A stretch of DNA of 41,639 nt from Holophagaceae bacterium (GTDB lineage Bacteria > Acidobacteriota > Holophagae > Holophagales > Holophagaceae), in NCBI GenBank assembly GCA_003165415.1, contig PLUC01000219.1:7161-48799 (forward strand), written 5' to 3'. This document shows positions 24,773 to 33,300 of this stretch, in pieces; the stretch's first letter is position 1, and each line of letters starts with the position of its first letter. A model generated the notes under the pieces. That model saw nothing but the letters and a program-made list of their open reading frames with translations, searched no databases and was not told where the DNA came from. The position numbers and the translations under genes were made by a program.

Positions 24773-26002
24773 TTAGAAGGAAAGATTCGTCTTGGCCCCG
24801 GCCGACACCACGAACCCGCCGGAGGCCTCCGGCTGGTCCACCAGGCCCTGTCCGGAGACCTGGGTGTAGTCGTTCAGGACCGCGGAATAGGTCCCGGGCG
24901 GCACCGCGGGGAAGCTGAAGCTGAATCCGTCCTTCGCCGTCACCACCGCGGCCGAACCGATCACGAATCGGTAGGGCACGCCGCCGATGGGAATCTCCTG
25001 GATGAGATCCACCACATCCTCCTGGCCCACGCCGGGCGAGGCCCCCACGGTTCCGGCCAGGATGCCCGGCACGGGCGCCGTGAGGAACGCCAGGCTGGTG
25101 GCGTAGGTATCCGTGGGCGCGTCGCCCAGCGCAAAGCCGGGACTCGCCTGGGGGTAGTAGACGGCCGTGCCGATGACCGGCTGGCTGACCACGCACCAGG
25201 TGTAGCCCTTGGGCAAGAGGTCGAGGGTGAAGGCGCCGCTGGCATCGGCCTGCACGCTCCGGAAGGCGATGGCCGCCCCCGGCTGGCCGTCCTGGAACTG
25301 CAACTGGGCGGTGACGGCCGCGGCCCCCAGCGGAGCGGCGGCTACCGCCGGGGGCCCGGCGACGGCCTGGGTGGTGAGGGTGCCGGTGATCTGGCCGGTG
25401 GCCCCCTTGTCGTAGCCCCGGATCGGGCCCGGGAGGAGCACATAGCCGCCGTTCTCGGTCCCGTCCGGCAGGACCACGTTCTCCACGTCGAAGGTGATCC
25501 AGAGCTCGGTCCCGGTCTGGGCGGTCACGGTGAAGCTGCCGGGCAGGCCCATGAGGCCGGAGAGCCCCTGGGGCGCGGCGAGGTTGTGGGTGGTGTCCGG
25601 GTCATCGGTGCTGAACTGGACCGTGCCGCCAGCCCCCACGCTGAACTGCAGGGCATCGTTGCTGCCCACGGGCCAAGGCACCTGGGCGGCCAGGACCACG
25701 GGGCTCTGGGAGGTGGCGGCCATGAGGTCGATGGTCTGGCCGGGCACCGTCAGGGGCACCGGACGCCAGACCCCTCCCACCCGCACCTGCAGGTCCCCCA
25801 GGACCAGGTTCAGGTGGCTCAGGGTCCCCGGGTTGCCGTCCTGGACCAGCTTCACGGTCAAGGTGCCGGAGTTGGCCGGTGTCAACGGAGCGGAGCCCTG
25901 GGCCTGGGAGCCGGAGGGGTTGCTGCCGCCGCAGCCCAGCCCCCCCAGGGCCAAGGCCAAGGTCAGCCCGCCCATGCCCACGCAGGTTGGTGTCCTCATC
26001 AT
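24773..26002 (-). CDS. DUF4382-like lipoprotein
   Basis: A 409-residue secreted protein. The signal peptide ends at a lipobox-like GGLGC with Cys at 24, followed by a low-complexity Gly/Ser/Pro linker. The region 45-200 begins GTLTVKLVQDG and continues LNLVLGDLQVRV, a pattern of the DUF4382 beta-sandwich domain found in surface lipoproteins. The C-terminal half contains carboxypeptidase-regulatory-like or Ig-like strands (GAFTLDLLPKGYTW, FSFSFPAVPPGTYSAVL). Function is unknown. A consensus -10 (TATAAT) on the minus strand sits upstream, divergent from the Crp/Fnr-type gene. Confidence 0.75.
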   Translation of the reverse strand: MMRTPTCVGMGGLTLALALGGLGCGGSNPSGSQAQGSAPLTPANSGTLTVKLVQDGNPGTLSHLNLVLGDLQVRVGGVWRPVPLTVPGQTIDLMAATSQSPVVLAAQVPWPVGSNDALQFSVGAGGTVQFSTDDPDTTHNLAAPQGLSGLMGLPGSFTVTAQTGTELWITFDVENVVLPDGTENGGYVLLPGPIRGYDKGATGQITGTLTTQAVAGPPAVAAAPLGAAAVTAQLQFQDGQPGAAIAFRSVQADASGAFTLDLLPKGYTWCVVSQPVIGTAVYYPQASPGFALGDAPTDTYATSLAFLTAPVPGILAGTVGASPGVGQEDVVDLIQEIPIGGVPYRFVIGSAAVVTAKDGFSFSFPAVPPGTYSAVLNDYTQVSGQGLVDQPEASGGFVVSAGAKTNLSF

Positions 26003-26045
26003 CGGCGGCCCCCCAGCAAGTCTCGATCGATACGGGTCTCACTCT

Positions 26046-26092
26046 ATTATAAATTGTTTAATTTTTTTGCCACCCCACACCCAGGCTATTCT
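26046..26092. promoter_or_regulatory. Divergent promoter pair, lipoprotein and Crp/Fnr-type gene
   Basis: On the minus strand a perfect TATAAT (26051-26046) serves the DUF4382-like gene; its -35 is poor. On the plus strand TATTCT (26087-26092) is preceded at about 17 bases by a T-tract ending TTTTTG. Transcription would begin within a base or two of ATG 26100, making the regulator mRNA leaderless. The 98-base region is clearly AT-rich against its surroundings. Confidence 0.45.
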
Positions 26093-26099
26093 GTAGGAC

Positions 26100-26738
26100 A
26101 TGGCGACCCCCACCTGGACCCAGGCTCCCCTCTTCGCGTCCCTGCAGCCGGCCCAGCGGGAACGGCTGCAGGGCCTGGTCCGGCCCAGGCAGCTGGACCC
26201 GGAGGCCATCCTGTTCATGGAGGACGACCCCTGCACTGGGTTCTTCGTGCTGGTGGAAGGGGCCATCCAGTTGACCCGCTGCGCCGAGAACCCCGGGGCC
26301 CACCCGACCCTGGCAGTCATCATGCCCGTGGCCAGCTTCGCCGAGGCGGCCATGTTCGGCGGCGAGGCTTTCCCGGCCACCGCCACCGCCCTGAAGCCTT
26401 CCAGGGTCTTCCATTTCCCCAAGGGCCCCTTCCTGGTGGCCATGCGCGAGGACCCCGACCTGGCCCAGGCCATCATCCACGCCCAGGCGGTGTGGCTGCG
26501 CAAGCTCACCCACACGGTGGAGCAGCTCACCGGTTCGGACAGTTCGGACCGGCTCCTGAACTGGGTCCGGGAACAAGTGCCGGCGGGCGGGTCCATGGTG
26601 CTCCCGGTCACCAAGAAAGTGCTGGCGGCCCAGCTGGGCATGACCCCGGAAACCCTCTCCCGGGGTCTGCGCAATCTGCAGAATCTGGGCATCCTACGCG
26701 TGGCCGGGACCACCCTTTCCCGGCCCCCGGAATCCTAG
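26100..26738 (+). CDS. Crp/Fnr family transcriptional regulator
   Basis: A 212-residue regulator with an N-terminal cyclic-nucleotide-binding-like beta domain (about 10-120), a dimer helix and a C-terminal winged helix in which KKVLAAQLGMTPETLSRGL forms the HTH. The Cys residues typical of FNR 4Fe-4S sensing are not arranged as a cluster (only C41 and C61 are evident), so it is not a standard oxygen-sensing FNR. It precedes an Rrf2-type regulator and lies near cytochrome assembly and multiheme genes, which suggests a role in redox control. No ribosome site at normal spacing precedes the ATG. Confidence 0.88.
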   Translation: MATPTWTQAPLFASLQPAQRERLQGLVRPRQLDPEAILFMEDDPCTGFFVLVEGAIQLTRCAENPGAHPTLAVIMPVASFAEAAMFGGEAFPATATALKPSRVFHFPKGPFLVAMREDPDLAQAIIHAQAVWLRKLTHTVEQLTGSDSSDRLLNWVREQVPAGGSMVLPVTKKVLAAQLGMTPETLSRGLRNLQNLGILRVAGTTLSRPPES

Positions 26739-26754
26739 ACTCCCGTTGATATAT

Positions 26755-26794
26755 AAGGAATTTCCCTTGCAAAAATAAACGATGAACGTATCCT
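26755..26794 (+). promoter_or_regulatory. Promoter and operator-like repeat of the Rrf2 gene
   Basis: TTGCAA (26767-26772), a 16-base spacer and TATCCT (26789-26794) form a plausible sigma-70 promoter ahead of the Rrf2-type gene. An imperfect palindrome, AAGGAATTTCCCTT (26755-26768), overlaps the -35 from upstream and is a reasonable autoregulatory site. Confidence 0.45.
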
Positions 26795-26816
26795 TAATTA
26801 TCCAGGGGATGAGAAA

Positions 26817-27314
26817 ATGCTGTTTTCTACGGCCACCGGGTACGCGCTTCGCGCATTAGCTGCAATGCCAGAGGATGGTACTTACAGTCTGGCCAAGGAC
26901 CTGGCCAGCAAGCTGGGCCTGCCGGGTCCGTACCTGGCCAAGATCCTGCAGACCCTGGCCCAGGAAGGCATGTTGAATTCAGTCCGGGGCCCGCGGGGTG
27001 GGTTCCGGCTGTCCCGTCCGGCCCACCGCATCACCGTGGGTGAAGTGGTCAATGTCCTGGACGGCATGGACGCCATGACCGGCTGTGTGATGGGATTCGT
27101 CAACTGCGACGGCCGCGACAAGCCCTGCCCACTCCATGAAGCCTGGTGCGAAGTGAAAGCCCACCTGGACACCACCATGTCCATGGTCACCATCCGCGAT
27201 CTGCAGCTCCTGGACCTGCGCAACCAGAGCGGGTCTCCCCGGGCCCGGTGCACGGCCGCCAAGAACCCGATCATCCTGCCCGCCAGCGTTCCCACCGGGA
27301 GCCTGGGCAAGTAA
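26817..27314 (+). CDS. Rrf2 family transcriptional regulator, likely Fe-S type
   Basis: A 165-residue Rrf2 regulator. The winged helix covers about 1-75 (SLAKDLASKLGLPGPYLAKIL, with the wing GPRGGFRL; the first stretch is the HTH at 24-44). Four cysteines follow at 90, 97, 104 and 111, spaced as in cluster-binding members such as NsrR or IscR-like proteins, with the common CPLHEAW segment. It probably senses oxygen, NO or iron-sulfur status. The 45 residues after 120 include a disordered Ser/Arg/Pro tail. It is convergent with the ccsBA gene. Confidence 0.88.
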   Translation: MLFSTATGYALRALAAMPEDGTYSLAKDLASKLGLPGPYLAKILQTLAQEGMLNSVRGPRGGFRLSRPAHRITVGEVVNVLDGMDAMTGCVMGFVNCDGRDKPCPLHEAWCEVKAHLDTTMSMVTIRDLQLLDLRNQSGSPRARCTAAKNPIILPASVPTGSLGK

Positions 27315-27347
27315 TTAATTTTTTATCCATTCCAGGAAGGCCAACTG

Positions 27348-27367
27348 GGTCGGCGGGGCGGCCGACC
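27348..27367. terminator. Hairpin between convergent Rrf2 and CcsBA genes
   Basis: Seven-base arms GGTCGGC and GCCGACC with a six-base loop lie between the two convergent stop codons. No T-run follows on either strand, so it is only a possible shared transcript end. Confidence 0.3.
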
Positions 27368-27406
27368 TGTCCCTGGCCGGCCTGCCCGCGTGCGGTTCCT
27401 CATCCG

Positions 27407-29704
27407 CTATTCCGACGGCCTGAACCCGGTGGTGCGCATGACGCCGCGCCGGTAGGCCACAGCGCCCCAGGCCAGGAAGATCACCTCGGCCGCCGCCACC
27501 AGCAGCATCCACATCAGCACTGGGGTGTCGCCCATGGCGTAGGAGTGCTTGCCCGTGGTCAGCACGAAGTTCACCCCCAGGTAGGTCATGAGGATGGTCT
27601 GGAAGGCGGCGATGCTGATGGCCGCCACCCCGAACTTGCCGATGATCCGGTCCAGCCGGGCGTGCAGGATCGCCATGTAGGCCAGGAACGCCACCAGCGA
27701 CCACACTTCCTTGGGATCCCAGCCCCAGTAGCGGCCCCAGCTTGAAGCCGCCCACATGGAGCCGGTGATGATCCCGGCAATGAGGAAGAGGGAGCCCACG
27801 AAGATGTACCAGTAGAGCAGGTCGTACATCCGGTCGATGAGTTCGACGCGCTCGGGCTTGAAGATGGTGAAGCCGATCTGCATGTGGGCCACCACCAGAC
27901 CCAGCGCCAGGATGGAGTAGCTCACCATGATGATCGGCACGTGGATGGCCAGCCAGGGCGTGCCGGCCAGCACCGGCGCCACCGGGTGGATGAAGGAATC
28001 GATGGGCAGAAGATCCACCAGGACCATGGCCAGGGCGGCCATGCCCGCGGCGTTGAACACCACCACCCGGTTGCGCAGCACCGCGAAGGCGACGATGCCG
28101 AACAGGCCCACGCCCCAGGCCAGGAACAGCATGGACTCGTACATGTTGGCCGCCGGGATGCGCCCGCCGGAGACCCAGCGCAGCTGGATGCCCCAACTCA
28201 TCATGGCGAAGCCGGCGACCAGGGTCCCGAAGGCGATCACGTCCAGGAGCCTGCTCTGCTTCCTCCAGGCGACGATGCACACCGCCAGGGAGGCCAGCAG
28301 GATGATCCAGGCCAGGCGGACCGGGTGCAGCCAGTTGTAGAGGACTTCCGTATCCATCCGGCCGGAATCTGGCCAGTCGGGCGACCGGGGGCCGGTGGCC
28401 AGGGTGGTGAAGACCTCCGCGCTCACCCCGGTGGGGATGTTCCAGGCAGCCTTGGGATTGCCCGGGACCGGGATGGGCCGCGCCATCTGCTGCTGGAGGG
28501 TGGTCTGCATGAGGCCCAGACGCTTGTCGATGTTCTCGCCGTCCACCAGGATTCCGGTGCGGGGGCGGTTCTCCGATTCCGCCTGGCGGGCGTCCTGTAC
28601 GATCTCCAACAGCTTCGGAATCTTCACCAGGGCGTTGAAGGAGGCGTGAGTGGTGCCGGCGGGGAGGCCGAGTGCACGCGCGAAGGCGCCGGATCCCACC
28701 TTGATGACGGGCGCGTCGGCGCCGGCGTTGGGATTGAACAGCCAGCCGGTGAAGGTGGCCGTGGGATCCTCGCCCTTCCAGGAGGAGGCTCCGGTGATCT
28801 CCCACACGGTCTCCCGGGCCAGGGTGTCCAGGGGCATGACCCGGCCATCGTGCTGCACCGGGAGCGTGCGCACGGTATCGGCGACCGTGGCGGATGAAGC
28901 CGCCGCCGCCCCGCCGAGCAGGACCAGCACCAACAGAGCCTTGCGGCCCGCCCCGCGGACGGGACGGTCCGGCGCCCCGCCCTCCCGGGCCGCGGTGTCC
29001 CTGGCCTGGGCGATGCGGGTGGCGAGCACGATGATCATGCCCAGGAGGAGGGTGATGTAGCCGGCGAACACCAGGTTCTGGCCGGGATCCTTGGACACCG
29101 AGAGCACCGTGCCCTGGCGTCCCGCATCCTGGGTGTAGCTGGACTGGAACAGGGCGAACCCGCGGTAGTGCAGCTCGTGGTTCATCCAGATGGCCGCCGG
29201 GAAGGTCCGGCCGGTCTCATGGTCGGTGATCTCCACCTCGCTCCGGAAGCCGGCGGGGCGCCTGGTCCCCGGGTAGGTCTCCAGCTCGAACTTGTCCAGC
29301 TTCACGTCGAAGGGGAGCTGGTGCTGGGACAGGAGATTCTGCTCCTTGTCGCGGTTCTCGATGACCGAGGCGCGATCGCCCTCCCGGATGCTCATCATGC
29401 CTTCGATCTTGAGGAAATAGCTGGTGCACGCCCCGGCCAGGATCAGCAGCAGGGAGGCATGGGTCACCACGAAGCCGATGCGCTTCCTGGTCCAGGGGAA
29501 CAGGTTCGCCAGGGACAACGCCAGGTTGATGGCCAGCAGGCCCTGCAGGCCCAGGAACCACCAGGAGTAGTAGACCTGCTGGCCGGCGATTTCGGCCCCC
29601 ACCCGGGTCTCGACGATGGTCCCCGCCGACAGTCCCGCCAGGAGCAGGAGCAGCAGGATCACGGCGAGCTTCAGCGAAGCGAGGAATTCAAACAGCTTTT
29701 TCAT
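27407..29704 (-). CDS. ccsBA: Cytochrome c synthetase CcsBA (fused ResB-CcsA, system II)
   Basis: A 765-residue fusion that carries haem out of the cytoplasm and joins it to CxxCH motifs. The N-terminal ResB/CcsB half has helices near 10-28, 50-68 and 78-95, then a periplasmic domain and a helix near 212-230. After a linker helix (about 255-272) comes a second periplasmic region. The C-terminal CcsA half has about eight helices, with the WWD haem-handling motif WGRYWGWDPKEVW near 640. Histidines flanking that motif are present in HVPIIM and SFIHPV. It would serve the multiheme lipoproteins encoded upstream on the same strand. Confidence 0.94.
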   Translation of the reverse strand: MKKLFEFLASLKLAVILLLLLLAGLSAGTIVETRVGAEIAGQQVYYSWWFLGLQGLLAINLALSLANLFPWTRKRIGFVVTHASLLLILAGACTSYFLKIEGMMSIREGDRASVIENRDKEQNLLSQHQLPFDVKLDKFELETYPGTRRPAGFRSEVEITDHETGRTFPAAIWMNHELHYRGFALFQSSYTQDAGRQGTVLSVSKDPGQNLVFAGYITLLLGMIIVLATRIAQARDTAAREGGAPDRPVRGAGRKALLVLVLLGGAAAASSATVADTVRTLPVQHDGRVMPLDTLARETVWEITGASSWKGEDPTATFTGWLFNPNAGADAPVIKVGSGAFARALGLPAGTTHASFNALVKIPKLLEIVQDARQAESENRPRTGILVDGENIDKRLGLMQTTLQQQMARPIPVPGNPKAAWNIPTGVSAEVFTTLATGPRSPDWPDSGRMDTEVLYNWLHPVRLAWIILLASLAVCIVAWRKQSRLLDVIAFGTLVAGFAMMSWGIQLRWVSGGRIPAANMYESMLFLAWGVGLFGIVAFAVLRNRVVVFNAAGMAALAMVLVDLLPIDSFIHPVAPVLAGTPWLAIHVPIIMVSYSILALGLVVAHMQIGFTIFKPERVELIDRMYDLLYWYIFVGSLFLIAGIITGSMWAASSWGRYWGWDPKEVWSLVAFLAYMAILHARLDRIIGKFGVAAISIAAFQTILMTYLGVNFVLTTGKHSYAMGDTPVLMWMLLVAAAEVIFLAWGAVAYRRGVMRTTGFRPSE

Positions 29705-29898
29705 GGCAGAAGCCCCACAGGCCTGACGCCCGGGAGGGCTGGACCTGAAAACGTGTGCGAAGCCGCAGATGGTGAAACTGAAGTCTTGCCGACAGGAGTA
29801 AAAGGCACCACTGCATTAAGATCCTAATCCTTTTTTCTAGCAGACGCGGCCGCCCCTGTCAATGGGACCGGCCGCCCTTGGGGATCCGCTGGCGGACG
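29705..29898 (-). promoter_or_regulatory. Upstream region of ccsBA
   Basis: This 194-base gap holds a GC-rich inverted repeat (CGGCCG arms around 29848-29876) just after the helix-hairpin-helix gene, without a T-run in the reading direction, and an AT-rich block (29811-29839). The AT-rich block is where a ccsBA promoter would be expected, but I could not identify convincing hexamers. Confidence 0.3.
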
Positions 29899-30234
29899 CT
29901 ACTTCTTGGCCGGCAGGGTGGCGATGACGAAGATCCGGGTCCGGATCGCCTGGTAGGTCACCATGGGGATCACATTGTGGGTCACCAGGTTGGTTTTGCT
30001 GAGGTAGGGACGGCCGGCGATGATCTTGTCGGCCAGGTCCGCGCTGATCTGCGGCAGCTTCATCAGCTCCGCCTTGGAGGCCTTGTTGATGTCGATTTGT
30101 TTCACCTGCTTGGCCGGCTTCTTGGCCTTGGGCGCCGCAGCCTGGGCCGGCTGGGTCTGGGCGGCCAGGGAGAGGCTGGCCGCGCACAGGAGCGCGCCGA
30201 CCAGGAGCCCGAAATTCTTGGAGCTTGACTTCAT
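29899..30234 (-). CDS. Secreted helix-hairpin-helix protein (ComEA-like)
   Basis: A 111-residue protein with a signal peptide (hydrophobic about 8-24, ending near AAQ), a Lys/Ala/Pro linker and one helix-hairpin-helix unit: IDINKASKAELMKLPQIS then ADKIIAGRPY. The final 30 residues are beta-like. Such small secreted HhH proteins bind DNA non-specifically, as in competence protein ComEA, though many sit outside competence operons. It lies between the multiheme operon terminator and ccsBA, with only about 35 bases for its own promoter. Confidence 0.82.
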   Translation of the reverse strand: MKSSSKNFGLLVGALLCAASLSLAAQTQPAQAAAPKAKKPAKQVKQIDINKASKAELMKLPQISADLADKIIAGRPYLSKTNLVTHNVIPMVTYQAIRTRIFVIATLPAKK

Positions 30235-30267
30235 TCAGCACCTCAGAGGATCCCCGCTCGGGGGGGG

Positions 30268-30310
30268 AGAAAAAAGATGACCCAGATGTTATAGCACATC
30301 CGGGTCATCT
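30268..30310 (-). terminator. Factor-independent terminator of the multiheme operon
   Basis: On the minus strand a 15-base stem (AGATGACCCGGATGT pairing with ACATCTGGGTCATCT, one G-U pair) with loop GCTATA is followed immediately by six T residues. This is a textbook terminator 56 bases after the decaheme gene stop. Confidence 0.9.
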
Positions 30311-30328
30311 GCCTGTCAGGAAGCAAGC

Positions 30329-30358
30329 CTCCGGGGCGGGATCGCTCCCGCCCCGGAG
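30329..30358 (-). terminator. Second, GC-rich hairpin after the decaheme gene
   Basis: A perfect 13-base stem (CTCCGGGGCGGGA and its complement) with a four-base loop sits seven bases after the stop codon, before the T-tailed hairpin. Lacking a T-run, it probably protects the 3' end or supports the following terminator. Confidence 0.6.
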
Positions 30359-30365
30359 AGGGACA

Positions 30366-33300
30366 TTAGTTGGCCGGATTGGCGCCAAAGAAGTTCAGGT
30401 GGACCGCCTGGATGTCCGCGGTGCCGTAGGCGCCGTGGCAATCAAGGCACAGTTCCTGGTTCTGCAGGACAGGATAGGGCGAGGCAACCTGCGACGCGCC
30501 CTTGTTGCCACCCACAGGAGCCAGGGGCACCATGTTGGCGGGCTGGTAGAACACGCCGCCGGCAACGGCACTGGTCATGTGGCTGATGGCGTCCTGGGTA
30601 TCATGGCAGCCCGCGCAGGCGGCCGTGATGGGGGACGTGACCAGACGGCCGGGGTCAGGCTGCTGCAGGACGAACGCCGAGGGGGCGCTCGCGACCCACT
30701 GGCCGGCATAGAAGGTCGGAGCCGGGGTGGTGGTCACGCCATTCTTCGTGGTGTTGGCGCCCTGGATGGGGTTGAGCCCATAGAGGCCCGAACCCTGGGA
30801 CATGCCCGCGTAGGCGGTGCTGACCGTGGTGGGCGTGGTGGTGGTGGTGACGGTGCCCGCAGGGGTGACCCAGGGGGCAACATAGCTGCCGTTGGTCGTG
30901 GGAAGGACGGTAGCCCCTGCCAGGATGGACGCGGCGCTCGCGGTGGGCGCGGGCTGGTAGTCAGGGAAGCTGCCGTTGCCGGAAGCGGCGCCGACGATGG
31001 TCTTGGTGACCGGGTAGTAGCCGACGGCGTTGGTGTCCCAGAGCATGTTGGAGATCTGCCCGTTGTTGGTGGCGGCACTGAAGTCGTAGGAGCCGGGAAC
31101 GTGGCAGGCTTCGCAGTCGTTGAGCACGCCGGGGTAGTTGATCAGCGGGAAGTTCGGCTGAGCAGTGTAGGCGTTGGCTCGGAAAGCGGCGGAGTGCAGG
31201 CCGTGGATCCAGGTCTTGGCGTTGTAGCTCCAGCCGCCGGTGGTTCCAGCCACGGTGTGGCAGAAATCGCAGTGCTGGGGGTCGTTCATGAAGCCGTTGT
31301 GGAAGTTCGACGCGTAATTGTTGATAGCCGTGGTGTTGGGCGTGAAGATGCCCAGGTCGCCATGGCAGCTGCTGCAGGCGTTCTCTGCGATGATGGTGCG
31401 GCGCGGAGAGTAGCCGCCCTTGCTGGCGTCGAGCCAGACGTTCTGCGCGGGCAGCTGGAGGCCGCCGGTGCCGTTGGTCGCGTTGTAGGCGAAGTTGACC
31501 GCGCCTTCATTGTCCAGGTTGGCCAGGTCGGAGACCACGACGCCGAGGTTGGTCTGGATGAAGGGCGACCAGCCGAGCCCGATGCCCACCAGCGAGCAGG
31601 TGGCGGTGGAAGGCAGGGTGATGCCGTCCAGGGTGATCGTGTAGGTGTTGGTTCCGGCGGCGGCGGTGATGCCGTTGGTGGAGACCGGAATGGCGGAGGC
31701 GCCGGAGCCGATGGTGGCCGTCTTGGCCCAGAGGGTCTGCAGGGTCCAGTCGGTTTCCTTGGCGACGTTGTAGTCGCTGGGAGTGGCGGTGCCGTCCTGG
31801 GAGATGCCGGCCTGGATGCCGAGGGTCGGGCCGTTAACCAGCGGGAGGCTGCCCATCATCGTGGAACCGGCCGCGTAGGGAACCGTGATCGCCGCGGGGG
31901 TGCCAGGGTTGGCGGCGGTGATCGGCGATGCGCTGGTCAGGATCTGGAAGGTGACAACCGGGTGGCTGGCAACGACCGTCACGCTGGTGAGGTTGTAGGC
32001 GACATACAGGGCGCCGGCGGGCATGTTGGAGACCGAGGCGGCCTGCCAGGAGTCGGTGTTGGCCGCGGCGGCGTGGGAGTTGCTCCCGTTGCTGCCGTTC
32101 TCGGCCGGGCTCTGCAGCGGCGTGTGGTAGATAGTGATGTCGGCAGGCTTGTGGCACAGGGCGCAAAGCGTGTCGTCGGCCTGGGCGCCGCCATTGTGGG
32201 TACCAGGCGTGGCGGTGCCGTTGGCGGTGTTGCCCGTGACGAAGTTCACGGCGTCGTGGCAGGAGCCGCAGGCCTCACGGCTGGGAACGGTCTGGAAGTT
32301 GGACCACTGGGGATTCACCACCTTGCCGGCGACAGTGATCGGCTGGTGGCAGGTGTCGCAGCGGCGGATATCCTGGGGATACCAACCGGTGTTCATCAGG
32401 GTCTCGGAGTTGTTGGAATACTTGAGGTTGACATTCATGTGGAACTTGTGGATCCACATGGGCGTCGAGCCAACGGAGAAGCCGTTCATCTTCAGGGAAG
32501 ACGTGGGGCTCTTCTCACCGGCGGCGCCGGTGTCCAGGACCATGCTGGCGATGTTGGTGGCGGGGTTGGGTAGGCAGTCGGCCGAACCGTACTTGTTCTG
32601 CTCATTGTGGCAGGCATAGCAGTAGTTGACTTCGTTGCGCTGGCCGCTGTGGAACGCCAGGCCCTGCTGGCCGGTGCCGCCGGAGGCGTTGCTCAGGGTG
32701 CCGGTGCCGCCGAGGACGGTGTGGCAGTTAAGGCAGACCTGCGTGCTGACGACCTGCCGCCCGGTGGTGATGGGGGTGGCGTTGGGCGCGATCTGGGTGG
32801 GGCCGGGGACGAAGTCGTAGACGACGTTCGCGGTCTTGGCCGGAAGGGCGGAGGGACCGGCGGTGGACGAAGCGACCAGCGAGCCCGCGAGCGGGGTGCT
32901 GCCGGTGCCGGGGAAGGCGCCGCCGATCATGATGCCGACCCGGTGGGTCAGGGTGGGATCGTAGCTCACGTTGCCCAGGTCAGAGGCGAGGTTGTTGCCG
33001 GTGAAATAGCCGTTGGCCACTTGGGTGGCCAGCCAGGCGGCTTCGCCCTTGATGTTGCGCCGGAACGTGTAGGTGTAGTTGCCATAGCCGTCTTCGGTCA
33101 TGGTCCCGGTGGTGTCGGTGGTGGGATGAGCCGGGGTGGCCGGAGTGGTGATGGTGGGATTGCTGTCGATCAGGTAGCCGACCCAGGTGGTGGTGTTGCT
33201 GCCGTCAGGCGCGGTGCCGGCGGCATTGAGGGTCGGAGCCAGCTTCAGGAGGGTGAACGCGAAGAGAGGATACGACGGGTACACAGCCGTGGCGGACTGG

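Noticed and set aside
30225-32573. 782-codon plus-strand frame opposite the decaheme gene
   Set aside because: It is Gly/Val/Asp-repetitive, covers the operon terminator, and lies antisense to ten well-placed CxxCH motifs. It is a composition artefact.
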